Shown: in pieces, positions 12,768 to 30,015 of the stretch
Layout of the letters: every line of letters begins with the position of its first letter
Position numbering within the stretch: the first letter of the stretch is position 1
DNA from: Corylus avellana
Lineage: Eukaryota > Streptophyta > Magnoliopsida > Fagales > Betulaceae
NCBI RefSeq assembly: GCF_901000735.1
Contig: NC_081542.1
Coordinates: forward strand, 48,828,088-48,892,087
DNA: 64,000 bases
Direction of reading: 5' to 3'
Notes under the pieces: generated by a model
Database searches by the model: none
What the model was told of the DNA's origin: nothing
Seen by the model: the letters and a program-made list of their open reading frames with translations, nothing else
Position numbers and translations under genes: made by a program

Positions 12768-13260
12768 TAGGGGTGGGCAAAAATCCGTCCAATCTGCAAA
12801 CCCGACCCGGCCAAATTTAGGTATTTTTGGTAGATATGGGTTAGATTTCTTCCAACTCGTGCGGGATGGGGGGCGGTAATAGAATTTTTTGAGTAGCGGT
12901 TACCCGCCCCGCTGATACACATAAAGAAGAAAAAACAAAAAAAAAAAAAACCTATTCCTCCTAAATTTCTACGTGCTCCCTCAGTTTCTCTCACGCCTCC
13001 ATCTCCCTCAATTCTCTCAAGACTCTCATGCCTCCCTCTTACGTCTCCCAAACTCCCTCAGTTCTCTCACAAGTCACTCCTCCCTCCCTCTCTGCCTCAC
13101 TCTACGCTGGTCCCGCTCAGCCGTGCTTAACATCCCACCGAAGCTCTGATCACAAGGTTTGTTTATTTCATTCTCTCTCTTCCGCTCTCTCTTTCATTCT
13201 CTCTCGGTCTCAGTCTCAGTCTTCACCATCGTTCTCTTGCTCGCTTTCGTTGCTCAGAAA
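12768..13260. mobile_element. Possible hAT-like element fragment
   Basis: Begins with TAGGGGTGGGCAAAAATCCG and continues with CCCGACCCGGCC and a TACCCGCCCCGC block, a pattern typical of plant hAT transposon ends. It is followed by a CT-rich stretch and a splice-like AAGGTTTG. I could not find the opposite inverted end, so it is probably truncated. Confidence 0.4.
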
Positions 13261-13329
13261 TTAGTGGAAAAGTGGGAAGCCAACGTTGTTTGGCTCTCTC
13301 TCTCAGCCATTGGGTGAAAAAAAAATAAA

Positions 13330-14008
13330 GGGTTAAATACTAAATACCCTATTGGGGTTTTGTTGCTTTATTTTTTTTTTTCTTAGAGTTTGATTTTTAT
13401 CACAGGAGGTCCATATGGTTTTGATAATAAACCAAATTAGTCCTTTATCAGTTGACTTAACGGAAATCCACGTGGATCAATTAAATGTTGACACGTGGCA
13501 CATACTTAATTTTTTTAAAAAAAAAATTAAAAAAATAAAAACACAAAAAAAATTGGGGGTGACTCTTGGCCATTTGGAGCCACCCACTTTGGCCATGGCC
13601 ACCCCCATCTAGCCGGATGGGGGTGGCCGAGCCACCCCCTTAGGCCACCCCTTTGGTGCCCAAGGGGTGGCCGAAACCACCCCCAGTGGGTACTAGGGGT
13701 GTCTCAGCCACCCCCATGGAGCTTAAGGGGCCCCAATGGTGGTTGGGAGTGGTTTCGGCCACCCCCAAATGGCTAAGGAGCCAACCCCAATTTTTTTTTT
13801 TTTAATATATTTTTTTAATTTTAAAAAAAAAAATTAAGTATGTGCCACGTGTCAACATTTGATTAGTCCGCGTAGACTTCCATTAAGTCAACTAGAATGA
13901 CTAATTTGATCTATTATCAAAATCACATGGACCTCTTATAATAAAAATCAAATCCTAGGGGGGACAAATAAAACAACAAAACCCCAGAGGATATTTAGTA
14001 TTTAATCC
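13330..14008. mobile_element. Mutator-type foldback element (679 bp) with perfect 9-bp target duplication
   Basis: The ends match as inverted repeats: GGGTTAAATACTAAATACCC on the left, and the complement of the right end reads GGATTAAATACTAAATATCC. Pairing continues inward for roughly 190 bp on each side (for example GACACGTGGCACATACTTAA left, TTAAGTATGTGCCACGTGTC right). The flanks carry identical aaaaataaa at 13321-13329 and 14009-14017. The centre is GC-rich with repeated GGCCACCCC words. No transposase is encoded, so it is non-autonomous. The 9-bp duplication and long inverted repeats point to the Mutator superfamily. Confidence 0.85.
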
Positions 14009-14053
14009 AAAAATAAAACAATGAAAAACAGTTTATATGACAAATAAAAAAAA

Positions 14054-14299
14054 GGGAAATTATCATTTCTCGCATCAACTACCACCTACCATTTCGTTAC
14101 CAAAAACTCCCCTCTGTCAATCAATGTCGTACATATGTCGTGAACAGTACAGTTGACCGTTAGACTTAACGGCCTTGACTGATGGAATGTAGGTCTTAAT
14201 AACAAAATGGTAGTTTGATGGGGTCATAATGTAAAGCTGGTAGTTTATGGGGAGAAATGATCATCGCGTGATAGTTGACGGGGAAAAGATAATTTCCCC
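14054..14299. mobile_element. Second foldback element (246 bp), possible 9-bp target duplication
   Basis: The left end GGGAAATTATC pairs with the right end GATAATTTCCCC. Internal pieces also pair imperfectly (a CATCAACTACCACC word left, a GGTAGTTTGATGGGG word right). The flanks are taaaaaaaa at 14045-14053 and 14300-14308, which fits a 9-bp duplication but is low-complexity and so weaker evidence than at the neighbouring element. Confidence 0.65.
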
Positions 14300-14889
14300 T
14301 AAAAAAAAAAGCCACTAGACACAAAAATGTCATTAACATAATACTCGAACCCGCTCACAAAACTTTTCTTAAATTAATTTTTTAATGTTTTTAATTTAAA
14401 AAATATATATTTTTAAAATTAATTATATGAACTCTATCAATTTATTATTATTGGTATTAATATAATGTTTCGTCAAATTTTGAACGAATTTAGACGGATA
14501 TACCATCTCCCTCTTTGCAAACCAAAGTACCTAAAAAAATAAACCAACGACAAAAAAAAAAAAAAAAAAAAAATTAAAATTAAACCACATGAACAATAAA
14601 GTACTTAACCCTTAATTTAATAAGTTATAAAAAAATAATAATAATAATAATAATAATATTCCTAGCATTTATCTAGGTTATGGTGCTGTAGTTAATATTT
14701 TTTCTGTTAAATCTCAACCGTTATTATTATTATTATTTTTTTCCTATTCAATCTCAAACGTTGGTTGTTTTAACAGTTTAGGTGCCGTCACACGACTCAC
14801 ACCGTCTCCCATAGCACCTAAGCCGGATTCCTTCTCATTCTCAAACCTGTAATCCCCGCGCCTTTTCCCTTCAATTCTCGTGCAAACTC

Positions 14890-21278
<6,389 letters not shown>

Positions 21279-21307
<29 letters not shown>

Positions 21308-21372
21308 TATGATATTATGTGTCACGTGTCTCGTTGGGATCGAACCTGTTTACAAGATATTATATTATATTA
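21279..21372 (+). repeat. Duplicated last ~25-35 bp of the tRNA-synthetase pseudogene
   Basis: The segment ATCGAACCTGTTTACAAGAT at 21284-21303, which codes the conserved C-terminus, recurs about 54 bp downstream (about 21338-21357). This shows a local tandem duplication after the end of the gene. Confidence 0.75.
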
Positions 21373-22388
21373 GAATAAGATAGATACTCAAGAATACGAC
21401 CCTCAAGAAAAAGCAAACATTACAAATATAGATTTTTAGAGAAAGAATAAAGAAATTTTTAAAAAATAATATTTAAATAGAATAATGAAAGTGAATAGTT
21501 AAAATAGTGAAATTATTGATAATGCTTTAAAGAGAACTGATTCACAGCACATGGCGTGCTCGTGCAAATAATTTTTTTTGGGCACGCCGCGTGCTGTTTA
21601 TCTTTACTCATGCTTTAAAAAAGTTAATAGCTAAAAAGTATAGAAACGTGATTTTTAGCTTTTTTAGTAGTAATATTTGGTGAGGCTATGAGATTGTGTA
21701 GTAGTCGTAGTGGTGGGGCTAGTGGGCCTGTTATTGTTTGTCTTGTAATAGTTATGGGTTAGTATTCAGTTGTTGGGTCGGTTATTTGTAATGCAACTCT
21801 GCTTACGGTAATGAAAATGGGCATCTCGTTTGAAACCCAAAACATAGTTACTATTGTCAATATTTAATTATATTGGAGTAGTGTTGGATTAATTTCAGAA
21901 ATTGGAGTAGATCCAAACAAGGTTTGGCACTAATCAAGCATTTTCTTCCATCCCATGAAAGGTTGACATTTCTGCATGTAAAAAAGAAAAACATATGTTA
22001 CCAAAACACGGCTTCCATCACTTGTCTATGACAAAAAAAAAAAAAAAAAAAAAAAAACCTTTCCCCATTTTCTTAATTTAATGTTTTGGTAACTGAATTT
22101 GGAGAAAAATTTTGTCCAAAAATAACCATTAAAAAAAGTAGAGATTCTGAAATATGAACAAAACTAGTAATATAAAAGTAAGCATTCTATTAAAGTTTGC
22201 TCTCTTCAAGATCTAAGGTTCAACACCTTAGAGCTGCAAACAATCTCTTGGGATCACACCTCCTAGTGAAAAGCCAATGATTTAATCAGTTTTGTGTAAG
22301 GAAACTTTCAAGAGTGTGGTGCATGGAACTGAAGTTTACCTTGTAAGAGTGAATCCAAAGGCCCTGCTTTGGAGAGGTTCTCCGACAT

Positions 22389-22421
<33 letters not shown>

Positions 22422-22645
22422 GGTAAACTTTTGAAATATGAACAGAACTAGCAACACAAAAGTAAATTCCATATACAACCCAATCTGAAAAAAGTTAGAA
22501 AATCTACATTTTCTATTAATTACAAAGATTAAAAAAAAAAAAAACCACAAAAACAACAAGAAAGTTCAACAAATTAACAGCAACTAGTAACATAATCTCT
22601 CAAAGAAATAATAAATAATGAGACAGTTAATTAATTACGTTCATC
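21308..22645. other. Intergenic: MITE fragment and A-rich runs
   Basis: About 21420-21540 is a partial copy of the foldback family seen at 33.3 and 35.3 kb (shared AATAGAATAATGAAAGTGAA-like word). A GCACGCCGCGTGC-containing GC block lies near 21575-21598. Long A runs occur near 22030-22057, 22404-22421 and 22532-22544. No gene is supportable. The stretch next to 22645 is probably the 3' UTR of the serine-rich gene. Confidence 0.5.
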
Positions 22646-23674
22646 TCAATACACCTTCTTCGTAAATAGACTTTTCAAGCTGAAAATATTACCACCATTT
22701 CCAACATTAGCACTTCCACCGCCATTATCAATAATTTTACGATTATTGTTGATGCCACCAGCGCCACCGCTATTAACGGCGCTATTCTCGTCGCTTCTAC
22801 AACTCAAATGGTGCTTATACCCAATGCACATCGGCACATTCAAATTCAAAACCCTCGCTTTCGGCGCGCCATCTACACCTTTAGCGGCGGTTCTGCCACG
22901 GCGCGTGTCGGGCACGTCCTTTTTGGAGCCTTTCTCGAACCGAACCACAGGCTCGGAGCTCTTCAGCGCCGAGGCTCCTCCACGACGGACGTGCCAAACC
23001 GGGCTGCTCCGACCCAGATGGACCCCGGCCCGGCCCGGACTGCTCGGCCACTTCCTCGACTTGGACTCGCCGGCCGAGTTGCTCCGCGAGCACGGCGCGC
23101 TGTTCACCTTCCGGGTGCCCGGAGCCCCGGGACCAGACTTGGGTCGGGTGTTGGCGTTCCCGGCGGATCTGCTCCGCGAAAATGGCCATATGTTGATGTT
23201 CAGCTCGGCCGAGCTCGCCCCGCTCCCACCCTTTCGCTCTTTCTCTGCCTTCTTCTTCTCTTTCTCTTTCTCTTTCTCTTTGTCTTTCTCTTCTGGGCTT
23301 TTCGTGCTGCTGCTACTACTACTTTTCTTGAAAATGTCTCTCCAGCGCTTTGACCCGCTGAACGAGGCGATTGACTCGGTGATTGAAAAGGGTGCGGACT
23401 CGGGTGGTCCTGGGTCTGGGTTTTTGTTGGGAGGCTCTGGGTCTGGGTTTGCGTTGGGGGGTTCTGGGGAAGGGTCTGGTTGGGGGAGGAGGCGGAGAGG
23501 GAGGAGGACACCGTCGACAAAGAGCTCGTCGGCGGAGACGAGATTGGGTTGTGGGAAGGACGGGTTTCGGATCATCCAGAACTCAAACTCGGGCGAGGCG
23601 GAGCAGTTGCTTCGTCTCCCGCTGCCACTAGGTGAGAAGGCTTGCGCCTCTGGCCTGACTCTCTGGCTATCCAT
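22646..23674 (-). CDS. Plant-specific serine-rich basic protein (At1g56020/At3g12970-like?)
   Basis: A single uninterrupted exon of 342 residues, far more GC-rich than its surroundings. The N-terminal part has FEFWMIRNPSFPQPN and ADELFVDGVLLPL, a motif shared with plant kinase-regulator-like and related unnamed families. Then come a Pro-rich stretch (about 65-95), GSKRWRDIFKK, a poly-Ser run, a Lys/Glu block (about 125-148), and Ser/Arg repeats (WPFSRSRSAGN, CSRSNSAGES). A GRSSPVWHVRR segment and a short C-terminal FSLKSLFTKKVY end the protein. There are no membrane segments or enzyme motifs. The overall pattern matches uncharacterised Arabidopsis proteins as I remember them; function unknown. 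Its promoter side (23675-23800) is GA-rich, consistent with a 5' UTR. Confidence 0.75.
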   Translation of the reverse strand: MDSQRVRPEAQAFSPSGSGRRSNCSASPEFEFWMIRNPSFPQPNLVSADELFVDGVLLPLRLLPQPDPSPEPPNANPDPEPPNKNPDPGPPESAPFSITESIASFSGSKRWRDIFKKSSSSSSTKSPEEKDKEKEKEKEKKKAEKERKGGSGASSAELNINIWPFSRSRSAGNANTRPKSGPGAPGTRKVNSAPCSRSNSAGESKSRKWPSSPGRAGVHLGRSSPVWHVRRGGASALKSSEPVVRFEKGSKKDVPDTRRGRTAAKGVDGAPKARVLNLNVPMCIGYKHHLSCRSDENSAVNSGGAGGINNNRKIIDNGGGSANVGNGGNIFSLKSLFTKKVY

Positions 23675-26131
23675 GTCCCTAGAGAGAGAGAAAGAGAGAG
23701 ATGGGGAGGGGGAGGTTTCCTGGGTTTACAGGGAGTTCAGAGTTCAGTGCAATAAAGAAAGGAGAGTGACGAGTGAGTGATAAAAGATGTGTGTGTGAGA
23801 GAGAGAGGTGGGGGTGGCCCGGGTGGGGGATGGGTTGGGTCCATCATGAGTGGAACAAGCAACGTCATGTAGTACAAAACAACATGGGAAACCAAGTTGA
23901 TAATATTACTCTATTGGAATAACTCCTCCTTAATTCTTATATACCTATCAATTTTATCCCTCCATTATATATATATATATATATAATTTTTTTAAAAAAA
24001 GAATTATTAATCTTGTAAGATCTCAGAAGTTAAGTTTGCATTACTTATATATAGTTATAAAAGAATGAATTATTGGTATAATATAATTAAGTTTAAACTT
24101 TTAGATTTAAAAGTACTTTTGAATTATGATATTCCTATCACGTTATATAAAAGTATATATATATATATATATTTTTTGTAATAATTAATATCAAAGTCAA
24201 TGTGGTGTATGGCAAAGCGAACAATGATGGTCCATTTCCTAATTGAAACGAATCAACGATGAATGATGCTCATATTGTTTTGGTTTAAAATGATACTTCA
24301 ATGTGTTAATTCTATCATCATCTCTTTTTGAATATTCTTTAGGTCTTTTAATCTTCAACAGGGGATATCCATTATGGTAAACACAGTTTTTTTTTTTTTT
24401 TTAATTGACACATATTTTTAAAGCATATGATTCTCAAATACCTTATTAGTAATATTAAAAATATATGCAGGAATTATATGCTTTAATGATAAATATCAGT
24501 TTAATAGGCTATAAGAAAGTGAAAAAAGTTTCTTCAATTTAATATGGAGAAAAAACTTTATCCTATGTTGTACCCATCTCTGTTGAGTCCATAAGGCATG
24601 TTTGCCCCAATGCCCCTCAGTCTTAGACCCAAATGTAGCTAAATCTTCCATTATAGAAGAGCCCATAAGGTGCGCACGTTGAAAGGCGCGTCAACGACCT
24701 ATCAGCATAGATCAGGGCCAATGGGTCAGGAAGAGGCTCGTCGGTTAGGCCCAAGACCAATCCTATCTAAAACTATGATGCACTTGTAGCTCGAGTGGAT
24801 GCACCACAACTGATTCTCCTTCTTGCCATGTTAGAAAATGTTTTTTTCTCACGTCAGATGCCTCTCTCAATATTTCGCGGGAGGGAATCGTTTGTGTACT
24901 CAATAACATTTGATTATTTTAACAACATTAATCTGAGTGTGAGACTCCAAATTCATATATAAGAAAGAAATGACCCTTCACCAACTCCAAGTACTCATTT
25001 ATACACTTCATACTATATCAATTTGTTTTCCTCCCACCCTTACTAACTTAAGTGTCAGATGTTTTTATGTCAAACATTCGATGAACCTCTCTAAGCGTTT
25101 GTCATCTTTTCAACCTCCTTCTAGTACTTCTTGGCGTGTGGTCACTACTGTATCTAACATTCTAAATCTTTTATTCACCCAAGTTGTACTAAATGGTGAA
25201 TTAGAGTGGTAGTTATAGAGCTGTCTGAATTATTAGAGCCATCTAACTCTTGAATCTAGGTTGTTTGGGAATCATATTCCAATAAAAAGACGTTTGATTC
25301 ATATGAGATAACACGAAAAAGCAATAATGTCATGTCATGGTGTCATGTGGGGAATGCCAAGTTGCTCAGATTCATGGAGCTCCTTCATTCATATGTACAA
25401 ATGTTTCTGAGCGTTGACATATCCACCGCCATGATTCCCCCCTATTTGATTCACCAACTTTGTTCCAAAGTCCAAATTATTCTGCCACCTAAAATCTTCT
25501 TCATAATGCAAGTTGCAGCAGCCATGATTGTGAACCCAAAAAAAAAAAAAAAAAAAAGCATTTCTACCCAATTCTATGATTGATATATTTAGATACGTTC
25601 TTAGAAGAAGACGTAATTCTCATATATATTTTTAAAATTTATGTACATGATATGTTAGTTTTATTAAATTTGCATGTGAGAATCATATGATTTAAGAATA
25701 AATATCAGTTTAATAAATTGAATTATTATTATTATTATTTTTTTCGTAAATTGATTTGAAGTAAAACTTTATCCATTACATAATCATCGTTCATTACAGT
25801 CTCCTTTAAATTGGGTTAAATCTTTTTTAAAAAAATTCAGATTATTATATTGACATATGTTCTTAGAGCAAGTGATTTTTATATGTATAATTAATATTAT
25901 TAAAAATAAAATGCTAGTTTATAACCTTTTATATACATATGAGCTTCCGCAGGCTGTGAAGAAATAATTTATCAGCAGCAACCGCCGGTGCTCTGAAATT
26001 GGGCGACCTTCTCGGCCGCAATTGCTTGAGAATTAGTTTATACGACTTTCCGGAAGACGATAAAAATGAACAGCGTGTCAATAACCAGAACCAGAAAGCT
26101 AAAGGACCCACCGTACCAATGCCAACAATTA

Positions 26132-26644
26132 GGGCCCGTTTGGGAGTGCGATTTCAATAAGTGCGATTTTAAAAATTGCGTTTTTAAAAATTACGTTTTT
26201 AAAATCGCTACTTTTTAAAATAGCACAGGCGTTTGGTAAAACATACTAAAAAGTACTTTTTTTATCAATTGAGTGTTTGGATAACATTAACATATAATTG
26301 CGGTTTCATGACCAAATTACCAGTAAGGATGAAGAAAAAAAAAAAAAAAAAAAAGAGAAAAGAAGGGTTTTAATATATTTTAGGTGGGTATTCTTGGTAT
26401 TTTTTTCATTCCCGTTCTGAAAAAGGTAACTATTGCGTCAAATATCTTTTTAATAGAAATCGTGATTTTGTTTTAAATTCGCACTTTTTCAAATAAGCAC
26501 CCTCTAATCAGCTTATGGAAATCGCAGATTTTTTTGCGATTTTTAAATTTGCGTTTTTAAAATCGTAATCCCAAACACCCTAAAGTTGCGATTTGGTTTA
26601 AAATCGCAGATTATTTTTTAAAAAATGCACTCCCAAACGCACCC
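26132..26644. mobile_element. PIF/Harbinger (Tourist-like) non-autonomous element, 513 bp
   Basis: The left end GGGCCCGTTTGGGAGTGC and the complement of the right end GGGTGCGTTTGGGAGTGCA form terminal inverted repeats. Both ends are flanked by TTA (26129-26131 and 26645-26647), the typical three-base target of this superfamily. The inside is rich in GCGATTTT/AAAATCGC words that also pair. No coding capacity. Confidence 0.82.
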
Positions 26645-26792
26645 TTAATCTCCACCATCGGATGGACAAAAATGCAAGGCATACGACAGTGACGTGGAAA
26701 AATGTTTTTTTGCTTAGTATACAGTGTATACACAACTCCTTTTATATTTCTTTATAAATTTGGAGTTGACATGAATGCCACGTGGTGTCGTA

Positions 26793-26954
26793 CAGGGCTA
26801 GTAAAACAGGTACCTACCAAATAAATAGGTGCCCGTTTATTATATGAATGTAACTATTCTTTATGATGCTTAGATGAATCTTATTATAAAAATACATGCA
26901 TAAGATAAACGGGTAGTAAATGAATCCGGCAAGGTACCTATTTTGCTAGCCCTG
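26793..26954. mobile_element. hAT-like MITE, about 162 bp
   Basis: The left end CAGGGCTAGTAAAACAGGTA pairs with the right end, whose complement is CAGGGCTAGCAAAATAGGTA. The CAGGG start is typical of hAT ends. Flanks (TGTCGTA left, TGCCGTA a few bases beyond the right end) hint at a diverged target duplication. Confidence 0.65.
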
Positions 26955-27039
26955 GACTGCCGTATGAATGAAAAAAATAAACAATAAAATTTGAGTCTTT
27001 TGAGAGAAGTTAACGTGATAAAGTGTCATATAGATTAAG

Positions 27040-27200
27040 AAAATGCTATGTGTTCTTTTAGTGTCATTTCAACTGTGATGTAACTTTTAAAATTACGGTT
27101 GAATTTAAGATTATCATAATTGACTTTTAATCTATTGGTGATTTTAAAAGTCACATCACAGTTAGAAGGACACCAGAAGAACACTAGAAAAACACCTAAC
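27040..27200. mobile_element. Foldback MITE, about 160 bp
   Basis: The left arm has CAACTGTGATGTAACTTTTA and the right arm the near complement TAAAAGTCACATCACAGTTA. Outer arms TGTTCTTTTAGTGTC and GACACCAGAAGAACA also pair. No coding sequence; the target duplication is not clear. Confidence 0.6.
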
Positions 27201-28234
27201 ATTACCCTATATATTATAATTAACGTCAATTTATAAAGGTAATAAGTATTAAGTTGATGTCACGTAACAATGTTCTTCATGCTAATTTGTAAGAAATTTA
27301 TTAACAATATTCAAATATAAAAAAATGAATTTAATTATTTAATAACTCATATCTAATCAAATTCTTTTTTTTAAAAAAAAAATTATAATCGTCACTATTT
27401 TTATAACAAGATAAGTAACCAAAATGTAAGCTAGCAATGTACTTAAGTGGCCCCCACAGAAGCTTTTCAACAACCATGTGATGGGCAAAAGATTTAGGTG
27501 TAAAATAACATCACACGGTTGCAAATCTTCAGTATCAAATATATGGGTGGTGAAGGTGAAGCCATTGGGGTTGGGGGGGAGTTTGGAATCTAGTAGAGAT
27601 CGATAGAGAATGGTTGAGAGGGATTTTTTTTTTTTTTTTTTTTTGCCCTTTTGTTAATGGGGGGTTTGTTTGTAGGCAAAATGATGAGCCATGTGCAGGC
27701 AAAAACAGCATTATTACATTAATGAGAAGGGTCCCACGCCAAACAGGGCCTTCTCGATAGCTACTGCCTCGTGGCCTTGGGCACATGTGATTTTTAGCAC
27801 TGTTTGCATGCTCTAAATCTAAATCCTCCTAATGATCCAGTGCACCGGCGGACCACCGTTCCAGACCCACCTTCATAAATGCTGGTATGAAATTGATGGA
27901 TAAATAATAAATTGCTTTATCCTCCTTAACAATTTAGACAATAAATATAATAGAATTTTTATGAGTTTACTTACTCGAGCAGAGAGACGAATTGTCCAAA
28001 TTTTATTAGGATAAGTAAATTTTATAAAACTTCAAACAATATGAACAAAGAAATTACCAAAAACTTCGATCATTTTTTTTTTTTCACATGAGGAAAAGGA
28101 AAAGGGGAATTAGTGAATTATATCGGTAATAAACAAAAGATAGGTAGACAACTCAAACAATAATCTCTAAAAGACGCCACGACAATTGACTAACAAAGTA
28201 ATTATTGAGAAAGATTTAAATCAATGAGCCGATC

Positions 28235-28502
28235 GGATCTAGATCCACTGAAATTCTTAAGGAAATTTCAGTTTCTGAAATTTTAGATCTAAGCCGGCCC
28301 GTCTATTTTTCATCTAAGGGTCATTGTTCTGTCACGTGTCCCACTACTAATAAAATAATAAAATAATAAAATAATAAATATTTATTATTTTATTAATAAT
28401 GGGACATGTGGCAGAACAATGACCATTAGATGGAAAACGGACGGCCTAAATTCAAAATTTCAGAAAATAAATTTTTTTAAGAATTTCAGTAGATTCTGAT
28501 CC
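28235..28502. mobile_element. Foldback MITE family B, copy 1 (268 bp)
   Basis: Left end GGATCTAGATCCACTGAAAT; the complement of the right end starts GGATCAGAATCTACTGAAAT. The centre is an AATAAT-rich palindrome around AATATTTATTATTTTATTA, flanked by GTGTCCCACTACTAATAA-type arms. A 9-bp flank gagccgatc/gagccgacc (28226-28234, 28503-28511) matches with one mismatch. A sister copy lies at 54218-54464. Confidence 0.75.
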
Positions 28503-28571
28503 GAGCCGACCCATTAAAAGAACAAAGGCGGCAGCTTGAAAGGCTGCTGCACTTTTGAATAAGTAGAGCCT

Positions 28572-28709
28572 ATGTTAGCTATGTTGATAATTGTGTTTTG
28601 TGAAATTGGAGAGGTGGGGGATGACATGGAAATCCAACATGCAAGGAAGGGGTTCAAAAAAGCCATTGCCCTTTCCACTGGCATGGCTGCTGTACTCATG
28701 TCTCGTTAA
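28572..28709 (+). CDS. Candidate 45-residue small ORF, unknown
   Basis: ATG at 28572 to TAA at 28707-28709. The C-terminal half reads like a charged, amphipathic helix (HARKGFKKAIALSTGMAAVL), and base composition is richer in GC than the surroundings. No upstream exon, domain or homologue is recognised, and the opposite strand also has an ORF of about 60 codons, so chance is a real possibility. I list it because nothing else explains this non-repeat island. Confidence 0.25.
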   Translation: MLAMLIIVFCEIGEVGDDMEIQHARKGFKKAIALSTGMAAVLMSR

Positions 28710-29392
28710 ATTCTTGTGCTAATAGATTCATTCTAGGAATATAGTACTACAATGGTGTGCTCCAAAATTCTAAAGAGCTACTTTAGATCTCTCTCTCTCT
28801 TTGTCCCTTTGATAAAAAGATAAAAGAATATGCCCAATGAAAAAGTTTTTTTTTTTTGAATTGGGTTATAAGAATTTATTCTGATTCGGTCTATAAAATT
28901 GTTATGTGTTTCTTAACAAGTGAGAAACACATACTTTTTTAATAACACATAAAAAGTACAAGCTTTGTTTTTTTTTTTTTAATATAATTTAGATAGGACA
29001 TGTTGATGCGTTGGTGGAGGTAAAGGTGATCTTGGAAAGACAACAATATGACAATATAAGATTAATGGGGACCAACTATGTGATATTAACGTACGAAGTT
29101 TTGAACTTGTGTTACAACAGCTGTAACTCATGCTAAAGAAAGCTAGAAAATGATTTCTTTAAGCATTTAGATGCAGCTTTTTAATGGGAATATTATACTA
29201 ATCATCCCATTATTCGATATATACCATGGCTATGGCATATTCTATAAGAATCGTAATAATTATCTTGATCAGATGAAATTATCTAGGAATTAAAATATGG
29301 AGTAAAAAACATCTTACAGAACATAAGTTGTTTTCCTTTACCAAGAAACCAGAAAAGAAGAAATGATAAAGGTTGCATGAGTTTCCTATAGC

Positions 29393-29576
29393 ACATAATC
29401 AACTAAATTATTATTATTATTATTTTGATGGGACTCATTTTTCATTCCACACAAAGAAAACAAGTTCCTCAACAGCAACAAAAAGCCAAACTAATCTCAA
29501 TCTTCTGAGAACAGCCCAAAACCTCAAACAAACCACCAAAACCTCAAAAAAAACCACTACATAATCAACTAAATTA
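29393..29576 (-). mobile_element. Retroposon, 148-bp insert with perfect 18-bp target duplication
   Basis: acataatcaactaaatta occurs at 29393-29410 and 29559-29576 without mismatch. The 148-bp insert (29411-29558) starts with a TTA-repeat tract on the plus strand, which on the minus strand is a 3' tail of AATAAT repeats. The long direct repeat and simple-sequence tail are signs of LINE-mediated retroposition on the minus strand. The source sequence is not recognised; it could be a gene's 3' UTR or a SINE. Confidence 0.75.
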
Positions 29577-29703
29577 ACACAAGCCATTCTCTAATATTAC
29601 GGATCAAAATCCGTACGATTCTTTGAATTGCATGCAATTTAGGCAACCTAATTACGAAAGATCATCGTCTCTTTGTCGCTCATAATATGCCTCCCTATGC
29701 ATT

Positions 29704-30015
29704 TTAAGAGAGAGAGAGAGCAGTGGAAGAGGGTTAATAATTTTCCTGAACTATGTGAAGTCTTTCTTTTGTTGTTATCATACTGTAAATAATATGATAG
29801 CCAAGGTGAATGGGTACAACTTTAATTATTGTGGTGCAGTATTTTATTGGATTTGGTAATTAAGCGTCTAAGAGAGGAAAGCAGGTGAAGGAGGGTCAAT
29901 AATGATGCATTGAAATATTGTCATTATTTTGTTAATAATATAATAGTCAAGTTGAATGACTATAAATATGTGATTGCTAATTTATCCTTCAGTGTTTTAT
30001 TGGATTTTATAATCT
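29704..30015 (+). repeat. Direct tandem repeat, two units of ~150-170 bp
   Basis: Both units share GAGGGTTAATAA / GAGGGTCAATAA, an AATAATATGATAGCCAAG / AATAATATAATAGTCAAG block and CAGT(A/G)TTTTATTGGAT near their ends. They have diverged by substitutions and small gaps. Confidence 0.65.

Larger units (their letters stand above)
12263..14889. other. Intergenic region, mostly mobile DNA
   Basis: From left: promoter side of the AAA ATPase gene (12263-12360), A-rich low-complexity DNA (12466-12560), a hAT-like end with CT-rich sequence (about 12768-13260), a large foldback element (13330-14008), a second foldback element (14054-14299), then AT-rich sequence with an ATA-type microsatellite near 14636-14657 up to the tRNA-synthetase pseudogene. 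Confidence 0.6.

Noticed and set aside
22746..23780. 344-codon plus-strand ORF
   Set aside because: Antisense to the serine-rich gene. Its residues (Phe/Ser/Leu and Gly/Arg runs) mirror Lys/Glu and Pro-rich codons of the other strand, with no domain.
25929..26111. Gene exon in a GC-richer island
   Set aside because: Readable frames exist on both strands, but no splice sites, domain or start could be supported.
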